A DNA stretch of 64,000 bases, taken from Domibacillus enclensis (lineage in GTDB: Bacteria > Bacillota > Bacilli > Bacillales > Domibacillaceae). A program made the translations under genes and the position numbers. Under the pieces are notes generated by a model. That model saw nothing but the letters and a program-made list of their open reading frames with translations, was not told where the DNA came from and ran no database searches. The stretch covers positions 186,001 to 250,000 of the forward strand of contig NZ_FTLX01000002.1 of assembly GCF_900156125.1 (NCBI RefSeq), written 5' to 3'. Below, one piece after another: positions 26,739 through 36,628 of this stretch; position 1 is the first letter of the stretch, and each line of letters opens with the position of its first letter.

Positions 26739-27575
26739 GTGGAGATAAGAAAAAAGAAGTTCTCATCAGAGAAAGTAATCCCGTATATGATCTTAACGCT
26801 GATCGGAGTGTTGTTTCTTTTGCCGCTCTTGTGGGTCATTCTGGCATCAATCGATCCAAATGCAAAAGTATCGCTTCAGCTGCCGGAAAAAGCGTCGATG
26901 TCAAACTTTCAATCTGTTGTGTCTGATCCGGCGAACCAGCGTGCTTTTGTGATCGGACTGCTTTTGTCGGGAGGACAGGCGTTTTTAACCGTTATTGTAG
27001 CGGGGCTGGCGGCCTACCCGTTATCAAGGTATCAGCTGAAGTATAAAAAGCCGTTCATGTATACGGTACTGTTTATGACGGCACTTCCGATTACGGCTGT
27101 CATGGTGCCGGTTTACCAGCTGTTTATCATTTTAAAGCTTCAGGACTCCTTATGGGGGACGATGCTCTTTTTGTCAGCGGCTGCGCTCCCTTATGCGATT
27201 TGGATGATGAAGAATTATATGGACGCCGTTTCTGTTGAATTAGAAGAGTCCGCCTGGGTGGATGGTGCTTCTGTTTTTACCGGCTTGCGAAAGGTCGTAG
27301 CGCCGTTGATGCTACCGGGTCTGTTTACTGTAGCGATCTTTACCTTTACCGCGAGCTGGGGTAATTTTTTCGTTCCGTATATTTTGATTCAAAGTCCGGA
27401 AAAGCTGCCAGCGTCGGTGACTATTTATCAGTTTTTCGGTCAGTATGGAATGGTTGAGTACGGGAAATTAGCAGCATTTTCACTTATTTACACGATTCCG
27501 CCCGTTGTGCTGTATATCTTCAGCCAGCGCTTTATGTCTGAAGGGTTTAGCATGGGCGGCGCGTCGAAAGGATAA
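26739..27575 (+). CDS. Sugar ABC transporter permease (MalG/UgpE type)
   Basis: A 278-residue CUT1 permease with six helices. Its EAA loop reads ELEESAWVDGASVFTGLRKVVAPLMLPG and the C-terminus ends with QRFMSEGFSMGGASKG, usual for MalG-like subunits. The start is GTG at 26739, with AAAAGGAG about 10 bases upstream; no in-frame ATG is available. It pairs with the MalF-like subunit 16 bases upstream. Confidence 0.93.
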   Translation: MEIRKKKFSSEKVIPYMILTLIGVLFLLPLLWVILASIDPNAKVSLQLPEKASMSNFQSVVSDPANQRAFVIGLLLSGGQAFLTVIVAGLAAYPLSRYQLKYKKPFMYTVLFMTALPITAVMVPVYQLFIILKLQDSLWGTMLFLSAAALPYAIWMMKNYMDAVSVELEESAWVDGASVFTGLRKVVAPLMLPGLFTVAIFTFTASWGNFFVPYILIQSPEKLPASVTIYQFFGQYGMVEYGKLAAFSLIYTIPPVVLYIFSQRFMSEGFSMGGASKG

Positions 27576-27593
27576 TAGAGAGGGGACGATAGA

Positions 27594-30500
27594 ATGTTTT
27601 GGACTGTTGAAAAGCTTGAAGCGCGAGTGAAGGAATTAGGAGAATACCGGTACCGGGAGCGGATTAAGATTCCTTCTTTTCATTTTTTGCTTGATGAAGA
27701 GGGCGAGATTGGGACACGCCCCCCGGAAAACGCTTCATGGGACTCGATTAAAACAGGAGAGTACTGGTCTGGATGGGATGTCTACGCCTGGCTGAAAGCA
27801 GCGGTGGATGTTCCGTCTGAATGGGCAGGGAAAGAAATTGTCGGTTTGTTTGACTTCGGGCGGACAGGAGAAGGAAATAATTCAGGGTTTGAATCTCTTC
27901 TTTATTTGAACGGTGCTCCTTTTCAAGGTGTGGATTCTAATCATACTGAAGTTTTCTTTCCTGATGGTACTGCTGGATCTCCACTTGAAGTTACTTTTCG
28001 CTTATGGTCGGGTCTTGAAGGCGGAGGCCGGCCTGTTATACAAGAGCATAAGATCAAACAGGCGGAACTGGCATGGATGGATCATACGGTAGATGATTTG
28101 TTTTTTACTGGAAAAGCCATTGTTGAAACCGTCAAAGGAATGGATGAAAACCGTCCAGAATATCATTTGCTGCTGAAGCTGCTGGACCGGTCTTTCCAGT
28201 TGATTGACTGGTCGAAACCAGGAACAGACACGTTTTATTCATCTGTGTACGAAGCACAGCGAGTTTTAAGAGACGGCTTGAATGAAATGGAGAAGCACCA
28301 TCCTGTGACAGTCCGCTGCATCGGCCATACGCACATTGATGTTGCCTGGCTCTGGCGCCTGAAGCATACGAGAGAAAAAGCAGCCCGCTCATTTTCGACT
28401 GTGCTTCGATTGATGGAGAAGTACCCTGATTATGTCTTTTTGCAAACACAGCCGCAGCTTTATGAATACATTAAAACCGATTATCCGGAAATCTATGAGC
28501 AAATTAAAAAGCGTGTGGAAGAAGGCAGATGGGAAGCGGAAGGCGGGATGTGGCTTGAAGCGGATTGTAACGTGACGTCTGGCGAATCCCTTGTGCGCCA
28601 GCTGCTGATGGGAACCGCGTTTCTTCGGGATGAATTCGGAACAGAGTGCAAGTATTTATGGCTTCCAGATGTATTTGGCTACAGTTGGGCTCTTCCGCAA
28701 ATTCTAAAGAAATCCGGCATTGAAACCTTTATGACCACAAAGATTAGCTGGAATCAGTATAATCGTATGCCGCATGACACGTTTAAGTGGAAGGGCATCG
28801 ACGGAACGGAAATATTAACACACTTCATTACAACACCTGAGCCGAATCAGGATTGGTGGTTTTACACATACAATGGCCAGATTCGTCCAGACACGGTGCA
28901 GGGCATTTGGGATGGATACCGCGATAAGTCGTTTAATCAAGAGCTGCTGCTTTCATATGGCTATGGTGATGGCGGGGGCGGCGTTAATCGTGAAATGCTT
29001 GAAATGCGCAGACGCTTAGATGATATTCCAGGCTTGCCGAAAGTGAAAACAGGACGGGCAGATGAGTTTTTCGAAGAGCTTCATAAACGGGTCGATGAAA
29101 CAGATCAGTATGTACATACGTGGGATGGAGAATTGTATCTTGAATACCACCGCGGTACGTACACGAGTCAGGCATATAATAAAAAAATGAATCGGACCCT
29201 GGAGCTGAAATACCGCGAGACGGAATGGCTGAACGTGATGGCCAGTGTGCTGAAAACAAACTGGAGCACCTATCCGCAACAGGCCATCCGTGACGGCTGG
29301 AAAATCATTTTGCGCAACCAGTTCCACGACATTATTCCCGGCTCGTCCATTCGTGAAGTGTATGAAGACAGCAAGCTGGAATACGAGCAGTCTGAGCAGC
29401 TAATGATTGATTCATGGGCAAATGGTGCTGGCGTTCTTGTGCATAATGAAAAGCCGGTTTATACCGTATTGAATTCTTCCCCGTGGAGCCGGACAGATGT
29501 TATTGAGATTGACGAAAAGCAAGCGGGCGTCTGGAAGGGGCCGGATGGGAATGTGCTGAAAGCGGTTCAAAAAGACGGCAAGTGGCTGGTAGAAGCAAAG
29601 AATATTCCCGCGATGGGCTATAGTGAAATCCAGTTCAGTGCAGAGGAATCGGCAAAAGAAGAGCAGGCAGTTTTCGATTTCAAATCCAATGAACTTCATA
29701 CGCCTTTCTATCAGCTTAAATGGAATGATGCTGGACAGCTAGTTTCCATTTATGATAGTCAAGCGGAAAAGGAAGTGCTGGCTGAAGGCGAGAAGGGGAA
29801 TGTTCTTCAAGTGTTTGAAGACAAGCCGCTCCGATTTGATGCCTGGGATATCGATTTATATTACCAGCAAAAGATGAAAGAAATCACAGATCTCGAATCA
29901 GTCGAACTAATAGAATCCAATGCTATTCGAAGTGTCGTCCGGTTTAAGTGGACATTTTTAGACTCCAGTCTTCAGCAGGATCTCATTGTTTATTCTCACA
30001 GCCGTCGGATTGATTTCGAGACTAAAGTGGACTGGCATGAACAAAACCAATTGCTGAAAGCAGCCTTTCCGGTGGATATTCGCACAACAGAAGCAACGTA
30101 TGATATTCAATATGGCAATGTAAAGCGTCCGAACCACTGGAATACAAGCTGGGATTATGCCCGGTTTGAATCTGTCGGACATCAATGGGCGGATTTATCA
30201 GAAAGAGGATATGGCGTAAGCTTGTTGAATAATTGTAAGTATGGGTATGACATTAAAGGGAATGTAATGCGACTGTCCTTGTTGAAATCATCCGTGTACC
30301 CTGACTATGCTCAGGATCAAGGAGAGCATCTCTTTACGTATTCGCTTCTTCCGCATGAAGGCGACTGGGTAAAGGGTGAAACGGTTCAGGAAGCCTGGAA
30401 GCTGAATAATCCAATGAGCGCTATAGCGGGAAGCTCGGATCAAGCCTCTTTTTCCCTTTTCAGCTGCACGGCTGAACACGTAATGATCGATGCGGTGAAG

Positions 30501-30716
30501 AAAGCGGAAGATGGCGACAAGGTGATTCTTCGTGTCCATGAATTCTCAGGAAGCAGCCAAAAGGCCACGATAAACAGCGATCTGTCCATTACAGCGTGGC
30601 AGGAGTGCAACCTGCTTGAGAAGCCAGTGGCGGATCGAGTTGAAGGAAATCCGCTGTCGTTCGAATTACAGCCATATGAGATAAAAACATTTATTTTAGA
30701 TATGACACAGGGGTAA
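27594..30716 (+). CDS. Alpha-mannosidase, GH38
   Basis: A 1040-residue cytoplasmic glycoside hydrolase family 38 enzyme without signal peptide. The zinc-binding HTHIDVAWLWR motif lies near residues 245-255; LPDVFGYSWALPQIL near 356-370 holds the nucleophile Asp (~359); a beta-rich C-terminal half completes the fold. Full length for the bacterial long-form family. It should cleave terminal alpha-mannose from imported mannosides. AGAGGGGACG precedes the ATG. It is in one operon with the importer (18-base gap) and the sugar kinase. Confidence 0.95.
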   Translation: MFWTVEKLEARVKELGEYRYRERIKIPSFHFLLDEEGEIGTRPPENASWDSIKTGEYWSGWDVYAWLKAAVDVPSEWAGKEIVGLFDFGRTGEGNNSGFESLLYLNGAPFQGVDSNHTEVFFPDGTAGSPLEVTFRLWSGLEGGGRPVIQEHKIKQAELAWMDHTVDDLFFTGKAIVETVKGMDENRPEYHLLLKLLDRSFQLIDWSKPGTDTFYSSVYEAQRVLRDGLNEMEKHHPVTVRCIGHTHIDVAWLWRLKHTREKAARSFSTVLRLMEKYPDYVFLQTQPQLYEYIKTDYPEIYEQIKKRVEEGRWEAEGGMWLEADCNVTSGESLVRQLLMGTAFLRDEFGTECKYLWLPDVFGYSWALPQILKKSGIETFMTTKISWNQYNRMPHDTFKWKGIDGTEILTHFITTPEPNQDWWFYTYNGQIRPDTVQGIWDGYRDKSFNQELLLSYGYGDGGGGVNREMLEMRRRLDDIPGLPKVKTGRADEFFEELHKRVDETDQYVHTWDGELYLEYHRGTYTSQAYNKKMNRTLELKYRETEWLNVMASVLKTNWSTYPQQAIRDGWKIILRNQFHDIIPGSSIREVYEDSKLEYEQSEQLMIDSWANGAGVLVHNEKPVYTVLNSSPWSRTDVIEIDEKQAGVWKGPDGNVLKAVQKDGKWLVEAKNIPAMGYSEIQFSAEESAKEEQAVFDFKSNELHTPFYQLKWNDAGQLVSIYDSQAEKEVLAEGEKGNVLQVFEDKPLRFDAWDIDLYYQQKMKEITDLESVELIESNAIRSVVRFKWTFLDSSLQQDLIVYSHSRRIDFETKVDWHEQNQLLKAAFPVDIRTTEATYDIQYGNVKRPNHWNTSWDYARFESVGHQWADLSERGYGVSLLNNCKYGYDIKGNVMRLSLLKSSVYPDYAQDQGEHLFTYSLLPHEGDWVKGETVQEAWKLNNPMSAIAGSSDQASFSLFSCTAEHVMIDAVKKAEDGDKVILRVHEFSGSSQKATINSDLSITAWQECNLLEKPVADRVEGNPLSFELQPYEIKTFILDMTQG

Positions 30717-30732
30717 CCCCTGTGTCATTTTT
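30702..30732 (+). terminator. Hairpin with the mannosidase stop codon in its loop
   Basis: ATGACACAGGGG (30702-30713) pairs perfectly with CCCCTGTGTCAT (30717-30728); the three-base loop TAA is the stop codon. TTTTT follows. It is a good intrinsic terminator by structure, but lies only ~20 bases before the kinase start, so it may act as an attenuator within the operon. Confidence 0.8.
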
Positions 30733-30753
30733 CGAATCGGAGGGATGGATAAG

Positions 30754-31614
30754 ATGTATGGAGCAATCGAAGCGGGCGGAACAAAATTTGTCTGTGCAGT
30801 TGGAAATGATCGAGGAGATATTATCGATGAGGCACAGTTTCCAACTACGGTTCCAGACGAAACGATGAAAGAAGTCATTTCTTTTTTTCAAAAGCATCAT
30901 GTGAAGGCAATCGGAATTGGTTCATTTGGACCCATTGAAGTAAATAAAGATCATGCAGACTACGGGTCAATTACTTCAACACCGAAGCTTACGTGGGCGA
31001 ATTATCCAATTGTCGATGTAATGAAAGAAATGTTCGATGTACCAATCGGCTTTAACACGGATGTGAACGCGGCTGCCCTTGGAGAGTCGTTCACTGGTGC
31101 TGCAAAAGGCCTGGACAGCTGCTTATATATAACGGTCGGTACAGGGATCGGAGCTGGTGCGGTTGTGAACGGCTCCCTTTTGCAGGGCTGGTCGCACCCG
31201 GAAATGGGTCATATTCTGGTCCGGCGACACCCGGAGGATCCATATGAAGGAACTTGTCCATATCACAAGGATTGTCTGGAAGGTCTTGCGGCAGGACCTG
31301 CAATCGAGCGGCGCTGGGAGAAGAAGGGTATTGAGCTTGCGGATAAGCAGGAAGTCTGGGAGATGGAAGCCTTCTATTTAGCACAGGCGATTATGCAGTA
31401 TATGTTGATTCTATCACCGAAGCGAATTGTCATGGGTGGAGGGGTAATGAAGCAAAAGCAGCTGTTTCCGCTCGTTCGAAAGCAAGTGGCTACTCTTCTG
31501 AATGGATATATCTCGCTGCCAGAGCTTGAGACCTTTATTGTACCGCCGGGTCTTGGTGACCACGCTGGGATTACAGGCGCACTGATGCTGGCGAAAAACG
31601 AAGTAGAGAAATAG
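30754..31614 (+). CDS. ROK family sugar kinase (fructokinase/mannokinase, GmuE-like)
   Basis: A 286-residue ROK kinase. It has the ATP motif IEAGGTKFVCAVGND at the N-terminus, the substrate/Zn block GHILVRRHPEDPYEGTCPYHKDCLEGLAAGPA with the CxxHxxC-like cysteines, and NTDVNAAALGE with the catalytic Asp. This subtype (B. subtilis GmuE, YdhR; ScrK) phosphorylates fructose or mannose. Here it would phosphorylate mannose released by the GH38 enzyme, giving mannose-6-phosphate for ManA (35675). ATG 30754 is chosen because GGAGGG lies 9 bases upstream and directly touches the ATG at 30745. Confidence 0.9.
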   Translation: MYGAIEAGGTKFVCAVGNDRGDIIDEAQFPTTVPDETMKEVISFFQKHHVKAIGIGSFGPIEVNKDHADYGSITSTPKLTWANYPIVDVMKEMFDVPIGFNTDVNAAALGESFTGAAKGLDSCLYITVGTGIGAGAVVNGSLLQGWSHPEMGHILVRRHPEDPYEGTCPYHKDCLEGLAAGPAIERRWEKKGIELADKQEVWEMEAFYLAQAIMQYMLILSPKRIVMGGGVMKQKQLFPLVRKQVATLLNGYISLPELETFIVPPGLGDHAGITGALMLAKNEVEK

Positions 31615-31683
31615 GTGGAATCGTTTTCTGTTGCGCTTTTTGTTATAATTATCCTAATGAGTCAAAATGAGTAGGTGTAAAGG

Positions 31684-33579
31684 ATGAATGAAAGGCAAAA
31701 AGAGCTCCTGCAAATATTGCTTCAGGAATTGGAAGGTCCCTTTTTAGTAAATGCCCTGGCGGAAAAACTCGGCTGCTCAGAAAAAACGATCCGCAATGAT
31801 CTAAAAACGATAACGGATTATTTGTCTGAGAACAGTACCGCTCTGCTAGTCAGAAAGCCGGGTTCAGGCGTCTATATTGAAACGGAGGAGGAAGAGCGTC
31901 GCAGGCTTTCTTCTTTGTTTTTTCACGTAGAAACAGTCTCAGAACAAGAGCGTTCGATGGAGATCGCCTATACGCTGCTAATGGCAAAAGAAGCCGTGAC
32001 AATTCAATCAATGGCTGATCGTTACTATGTAAGCAGGACTCAGATTAAGCGGGATATAGACTGCATTAATGAGTGGCTTTCTTCATTTGGGCTGTCAATT
32101 GAATCAAGGCAGCGGGTCGGCTTTATACTGGAAGGGTCCGAACTGAAAAAACGGAGCGCCCTTGCACATTTGCCGCAACTGCTTGGGACAGGCGATCTGG
32201 GAGAGCACTCCATTACGAACTTATTTCCCGATTACGAAGTGAAAGCGGTCAAGAAGGCTCTTTCAGCGCTTGATGAATCATTTACAGATGATACGCTGGA
32301 CCGTCTGCTCGTTCATATCCTTATTATGATGAGGCGGACCAAGCTGAAATGCCCGATTCAAGTGACAGAGCAGGAACGGGAAGCGGTGTTGGAGCGGACG
32401 GAATTCGAGCAGGCAAACAAGCTTCTGAGTGAGATAGGACCGTTATTTTTGTTGCGATTTCCAGACGATGAAGTGATTTATTTCGCGTGGCATTTAATGA
32501 GTGGGAAGCGGCGAAGATTGAGTGAGGAAAATAGTCTGGCGACAGCCAGTGTCATGTTGGAGCTGGTGAGTAAAATGAGCAGCTTAACTGGTGTGAATTT
32601 CCGTCAGGATGAAACGCTTCAAGAAGGTCTCTCTGTTCATTTGCAGTCCGTCATTCACCGCGTGTCGTATGGGCTTACGATGACCAATCCTCTTTTAACC
32701 GAGATCAAGCGCATGTACCCTCATTTATTTGGCTTAATTATTCTCGCTCTTGAGGAGATCAGGGAATCTTTTGGTCTTATGATTCCAGAAGAAGAATCGG
32801 CTTATTTGCTGCTGCATTTTCAAGCGGCACTGGAACGAAGACAGAGAATCGGCGATGAAAAGAAAAAAACAATTGTTGTTTGCCATATGGGCATTGGCAT
32901 GTCACAGCTTCTCCGAACGCGCCTTGAGCAGCATATAAACCATTTAGATGTTGTGGATTGTATCGCGAAAGCAAATCTTGCGGACTATCTTCTATCGGAA
33001 AAAGTGGATTTGATCATATCGACAGTGGAGGTGGAGGCAGAGATTCCGGTTGTGGTCGTCTCGCCTTTGTTTGATGAACAAGACAAGGAAAAGGTGAGAG
33101 AAGTGGTAAAAGAAATTAATGAAGAAGGAGCACTTCCTTCAGGATCATCTGCTTTGCTTCATTTTATTAATGAACCATCCATTTTTCTGGGTGTGAAGCT
33201 TGATCACCGTTATGAAGTCATTGAAAAGCTGGCGAACGCTCTTTATAATCAGGGATTTGTTGAAAAAGAATATGCTCACTCTGCCTTGCTGCGTGAACGG
33301 ATGTCCGGCACAGCGATTGGCTCGGGCATTGCGATTCCGCATGGGAATCCAAATGATATTAAGCGTTCGGGTATTGCAGTCGCTGTTTTGGACAAGCCAA
33401 TTGATTGGGAAAATGAATGGGTATCAGTCGTTTTTCTGATGGCCGTTTCTGGTGAGAAGGACGGCGTGATGAAGCAGCTGTTTCAAGAGCTTTCGCTCAT
33501 TAGTGAAAAGCCTTTTCTTGTGAAGCAGCTGGCTGAATCCGTAGACCAATCCTCGTTTTTAAAACGCTTGCATAAATAA
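31684..33579 (+). CDS. manR: PTS-regulated transcriptional activator (ManR/MtlR type)
   Basis: A 631-residue multidomain regulator. In order: an N-terminal HTH (LVNALAEKLGCSEKTIRNDLKTI, ~19-41), a second HTH (ITIQSMADRYYVSRTQIKRDID, ~105-125), two PTS regulation domains (~170-390), an EIIB-like domain with Cys400 in VVCHMGIGMS, and a C-terminal EIIA domain with His553 in GSGIAIPHGNP. Phosphorylation of PRD, Cys and His sites by the PTS sets activity. It precedes the PTS gene directly, as manR precedes manP in B. subtilis. AAAGG precedes the ATG. The symbol rests on this synteny and the EIIB/EIIA type. Confidence 0.9.
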   Translation: MNERQKELLQILLQELEGPFLVNALAEKLGCSEKTIRNDLKTITDYLSENSTALLVRKPGSGVYIETEEEERRRLSSLFFHVETVSEQERSMEIAYTLLMAKEAVTIQSMADRYYVSRTQIKRDIDCINEWLSSFGLSIESRQRVGFILEGSELKKRSALAHLPQLLGTGDLGEHSITNLFPDYEVKAVKKALSALDESFTDDTLDRLLVHILIMMRRTKLKCPIQVTEQEREAVLERTEFEQANKLLSEIGPLFLLRFPDDEVIYFAWHLMSGKRRRLSEENSLATASVMLELVSKMSSLTGVNFRQDETLQEGLSVHLQSVIHRVSYGLTMTNPLLTEIKRMYPHLFGLIILALEEIRESFGLMIPEEESAYLLLHFQAALERRQRIGDEKKKTIVVCHMGIGMSQLLRTRLEQHINHLDVVDCIAKANLADYLLSEKVDLIISTVEVEAEIPVVVVSPLFDEQDKEKVREVVKEINEEGALPSGSSALLHFINEPSIFLGVKLDHRYEVIEKLANALYNQGFVEKEYAHSALLRERMSGTAIGSGIAIPHGNPNDIKRSGIAVAVLDKPIDWENEWVSVVFLMAVSGEKDGVMKQLFQELSLISEKPFLVKQLAESVDQSSFLKRLHK

Positions 33580-33674
33580 TCTGATTTTGCCGGAACGATC
33601 GGTAAAAAACAAAATTATTCATTAGTCCTTTGTCCTTTATAGTAAAAGCAAGAGGAAAAAAGGAGGAAGGCATA

Positions 33675-35576
33675 GTGAAGATTTTAGCGATTACTGCTTG
33701 TCCGAATGGGATCGCCCATACGTATATGGCGGCAGAAAACCTTCAAAAAGCGGCGGACCAGCTTGGCGTGGAGATGAAAGTAGAAACGCAGGGGTCAATC
33801 GGTGTTGAAAATGAATTTACCGAACAGGAAATAAGAGAAGCTGATGGCATTATCATTGCAGCGGATAAAACTGTCACAAAGGACCGGTTTGGTGGGAAAC
33901 GTGTGCTTGTAACCGGGGTGCAGGATGGCATTCGACGGCCTGAAGCACTGATTCAGGAGATTCACAACGGAAGTGTGCCAGTGTATAAGCCGGAGGAACG
34001 ATCCACGGCGGATATTAAGCGGGAACGGCAAAACAAAGAAAATCCAATCTACCGGCATTTAATGAATGGTGTATCTTATATGATTCCATTTATCGTCATT
34101 GGCGGGTTGTTGATTGCGATTGCGCTAACACTTGGCGGTGAAAAGACACCTGGTGGCATTGTCATTCCAGAAGGCTCCTTTTGGAAAGATATAGAAGCGA
34201 TTGGCGGCGCATCTTTTACATTTATGGTGCCGATTTTAGCCGGTTTTATTGCGATGAGTATTGCGGATCGGCCAGGGCTAGCGCCGGGGATCGTCGGTGG
34301 GTATATTGCTGCGAACGGAAGCTTTTATGGAAGTGAAGCAGGTGCCGGATTTATCGGTGGTATTATTGCCGGCTTTTTAGCAGGTTACGTGGCACTGGCT
34401 ATTAAGCGAGTGAAAGTCCCAAAAGCGCTTATGCCAATTATGCCGATTATTATTATTCCGATTTTGGCCTCACTCGTAGTCGGACTAATCTTAATTTATA
34501 TTGTCGGCGCCCCGGTTGCGCAAGTGTTTATGTCTTTAACAGGATGGCTTGAAGGCATGCAAGGATCTAGCTCGATTTTGCTGGCGCTTATATTAGGAGC
34601 GATGATCTCCTTTGATATGGGCGGACCTGTCAACAAAGTTGCGTTTCTATTCGGATCAGCAATGATTGCGGAAGGAAATTATGAAATTATGGGACCAATT
34701 GCGGTCGCGATTTGTGTGCCGCCGATTGGCATGGGTGTAGCTACATTTTTAAATAAGCGCAAGTACCAGCCATCTGAACGGGAAGCTGGAAAAGCCTCTT
34801 TTACGATGGGTCTATTTGGGATCACAGAAGGTGCAATTCCATTCGCTGCACAAGATCCGCTTCGGGTGATCCCGAGCATTATGGCAGGGTCCATGACAGG
34901 AGCTGTAATTGCAATGGTAAGTGGTGTAGGTGACCGTGTAGCACATGGTGGTCCGATTGTAGCTGTTCTCGGAGCGGTTGATAACGTGTTGATGTTTTTT
35001 ATCGCGGTTATTGTCGGTGTGTTTGTTACGGCGCTGCTTGTAAATCTAGTGAAAAAAGATGCTGAAGTTGAAGGCGATATTCCACCAGTGAAGCCAGCTG
35101 CACAAACCGAGATAACTATTCACAAGCTTACAGATATTACAAACGAACAGCTGATTGATGTGAATTTATCTGGGGATACACGTGATGAGGTCATAGATGA
35201 ACTCATTGAAAAACTGCATCGCGAGGGTGCATTGACGTCAAAAGAAACGTTCAAGCAGACAATTTTAAACCGTGAAAATGAAAGTACCACCGGAATTGGT
35301 ACTAATATTGCGATTCCGCACGGAAAGTCTAATGCTGTCATCAAGCCAGCTGTAGCCTTTGGGATTCAACAGAAGGGTGTAGACTGGAGCAGTTTTGACG
35401 GAACCGATGCAAAATTAGTGTTTATGATCGCCGTTCCAGAGCAGCGGGCTGGAAATGATCATTTGAAGATTTTGCAAATGTTGTCACGAAAGCTGATGGA
35501 TGAATCATTCAGAGAGCAGCTTCTGGCTTCCAAGTCAAAGGAAGAAGCTTACCGCTTGCTTGATACCATTCATTAA
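33675..35576 (+). CDS. manP: PTS fructose/mannose-specific EIIBCA
   Basis: A 633-residue permease-kinase with domains in the order B-C-A. EIIB has its phosphorylated Cys9 in KILAITACPNGIAHTYMAAENL. EIIC (~residues 125-455) has about nine to ten membrane helices with GGPVNKVAFLFG and GITEGAIPFAAQDP, the family signature. EIIA carries His549 in GIGTNIAIPHGKS. It imports and phosphorylates mannose (or fructose); mannose is favoured because manR and manA flank it. The GTG at 33675 follows AGGAGGAAGG at 33661-33670, ahead of any upstream in-frame start. Confidence 0.93.
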   Translation: MKILAITACPNGIAHTYMAAENLQKAADQLGVEMKVETQGSIGVENEFTEQEIREADGIIIAADKTVTKDRFGGKRVLVTGVQDGIRRPEALIQEIHNGSVPVYKPEERSTADIKRERQNKENPIYRHLMNGVSYMIPFIVIGGLLIAIALTLGGEKTPGGIVIPEGSFWKDIEAIGGASFTFMVPILAGFIAMSIADRPGLAPGIVGGYIAANGSFYGSEAGAGFIGGIIAGFLAGYVALAIKRVKVPKALMPIMPIIIIPILASLVVGLILIYIVGAPVAQVFMSLTGWLEGMQGSSSILLALILGAMISFDMGGPVNKVAFLFGSAMIAEGNYEIMGPIAVAICVPPIGMGVATFLNKRKYQPSEREAGKASFTMGLFGITEGAIPFAAQDPLRVIPSIMAGSMTGAVIAMVSGVGDRVAHGGPIVAVLGAVDNVLMFFIAVIVGVFVTALLVNLVKKDAEVEGDIPPVKPAAQTEITIHKLTDITNEQLIDVNLSGDTRDEVIDELIEKLHREGALTSKETFKQTILNRENESTTGIGTNIAIPHGKSNAVIKPAVAFGIQQKGVDWSSFDGTDAKLVFMIAVPEQRAGNDHLKILQMLSRKLMDESFREQLLASKSKEEAYRLLDTIH

Positions 35577-35583
35577 AGAAATT

Positions 35584-35638
35584 AGGGACTCCAAAGCGTT
35601 CGTTTAGATGAACATTTGGAGAGCCCTCTTTCTTTTTT
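35584..35638 (+). terminator. Rho-independent terminator after the PTS gene
   Basis: AGGG-A-CTCCAAA (35584-35595) pairs with TTTGGAG-A-GCCCT (35615-35627) across a ~19-base loop, followed by CTTTCTTTTTT. Read-through into manA remains possible. Confidence 0.8.
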
Positions 35639-35674
35639 AATAACGTAAATGAATACTAAAGGAGACTTTTCAAT

Positions 35675-36625
35675 ATGAATCAGCCACTTTTTCTAAAACC
35701 TATTTTTCAAGAACGAATTTGGGGAGGCACTGCTCTTCGGGATCAATTCGATTATAATATTCCATCGGATCATACAGGGGAATGCTGGGCGATTTCTGCG
35801 CATCCAAATGGACCATCGGTGGTTGAAGATGGTCCGTTTTCCGGCAAAACAGTTGCAGAGCTCTGGGAGGAGCGCCGGGATTTATTTGGTGGCATGAAGG
35901 GAGAGGTCTTTCCGCTTTTAACCAAAATTTTGGATGCGAGTACAGACTTATCGGTACAGGTTCACCCAAATGATGAATATGCCCGCATAAATGAAAACGG
36001 GGAACTTGGTAAAACGGAATGCTGGTACATTATCGACTGTAAACAAGGTGCTGAAATGATTTACGGACATACAGCGCAGTCGAAAAAGGAGTTTGCTGAC
36101 AAGGTGGAAAAGGGCGAATGGACGAGTTTGCTTCGCCGAGTACCTATTCAGCCAGGGGACTTCTTCTTTGTGCCAAGCGGAACTGTTCATGCGCTATGTG
36201 AAGGTACGCTTGTGCTTGAGACACAGCAAAGTTCGGATACGACCTACCGCGTGTACGACTATGACCGGATAGACGCAGAAGGCAACAAACGCGAGCTTCA
36301 CATTGAAAAATCGATTGATGTCAGCACGATTCCGCATGTCGATGCACCAGTAGAAAGTATTTCTCGGGAAATGAACGGTGTTCGGATCACTCATTTCGTT
36401 GATTCTTCTTTTTTTTCAGTTGAAAAGTGGGAAGTAAGCGGAACAGCAGATTTTCAACAGAACAAGCCCTTTATGCTATTTAGCGTAATCGATGGAGAAG
36501 GAGTGCTGAAGAAAGAAGGAAAACATTCTCCAATCAAAAGGGGCGCTCACTTTATCCTTCCAAACGGATTTGATGAATTTTCGCTGGAAGGTCAGCTGAC
36601 ATTGATTGCTTCATGGAAGGAGTAA
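35675..36625 (+). CDS. manA: Mannose-6-phosphate isomerase, class I
   Basis: A 316-residue type I cupin isomerase. The zinc ligands lie in LSVQVHPNDEY (Gln, His), GKTECWYI (Glu) and VPSGTVHALCEG (His), and the opening LFLKPIFQERIWGGTAL is typical of Bacillus ManA/GmuF/Pmi. It converts mannose-6-phosphate from the PTS and the ROK kinase to fructose-6-phosphate, and in reverse can supply mannose-6-phosphate for GDP-mannose. AAAGGAG lies upstream of the ATG. The next gene starts 3 bases after its stop. Confidence 0.95.
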   Translation: MNQPLFLKPIFQERIWGGTALRDQFDYNIPSDHTGECWAISAHPNGPSVVEDGPFSGKTVAELWEERRDLFGGMKGEVFPLLTKILDASTDLSVQVHPNDEYARINENGELGKTECWYIIDCKQGAEMIYGHTAQSKKEFADKVEKGEWTSLLRRVPIQPGDFFFVPSGTVHALCEGTLVLETQQSSDTTYRVYDYDRIDAEGNKRELHIEKSIDVSTIPHVDAPVESISREMNGVRITHFVDSSFFSVEKWEVSGTADFQQNKPFMLFSVIDGEGVLKKEGKHSPIKRGAHFILPNGFDEFSLEGQLTLIASWKE

Positions 36626-36628
36626 AGA

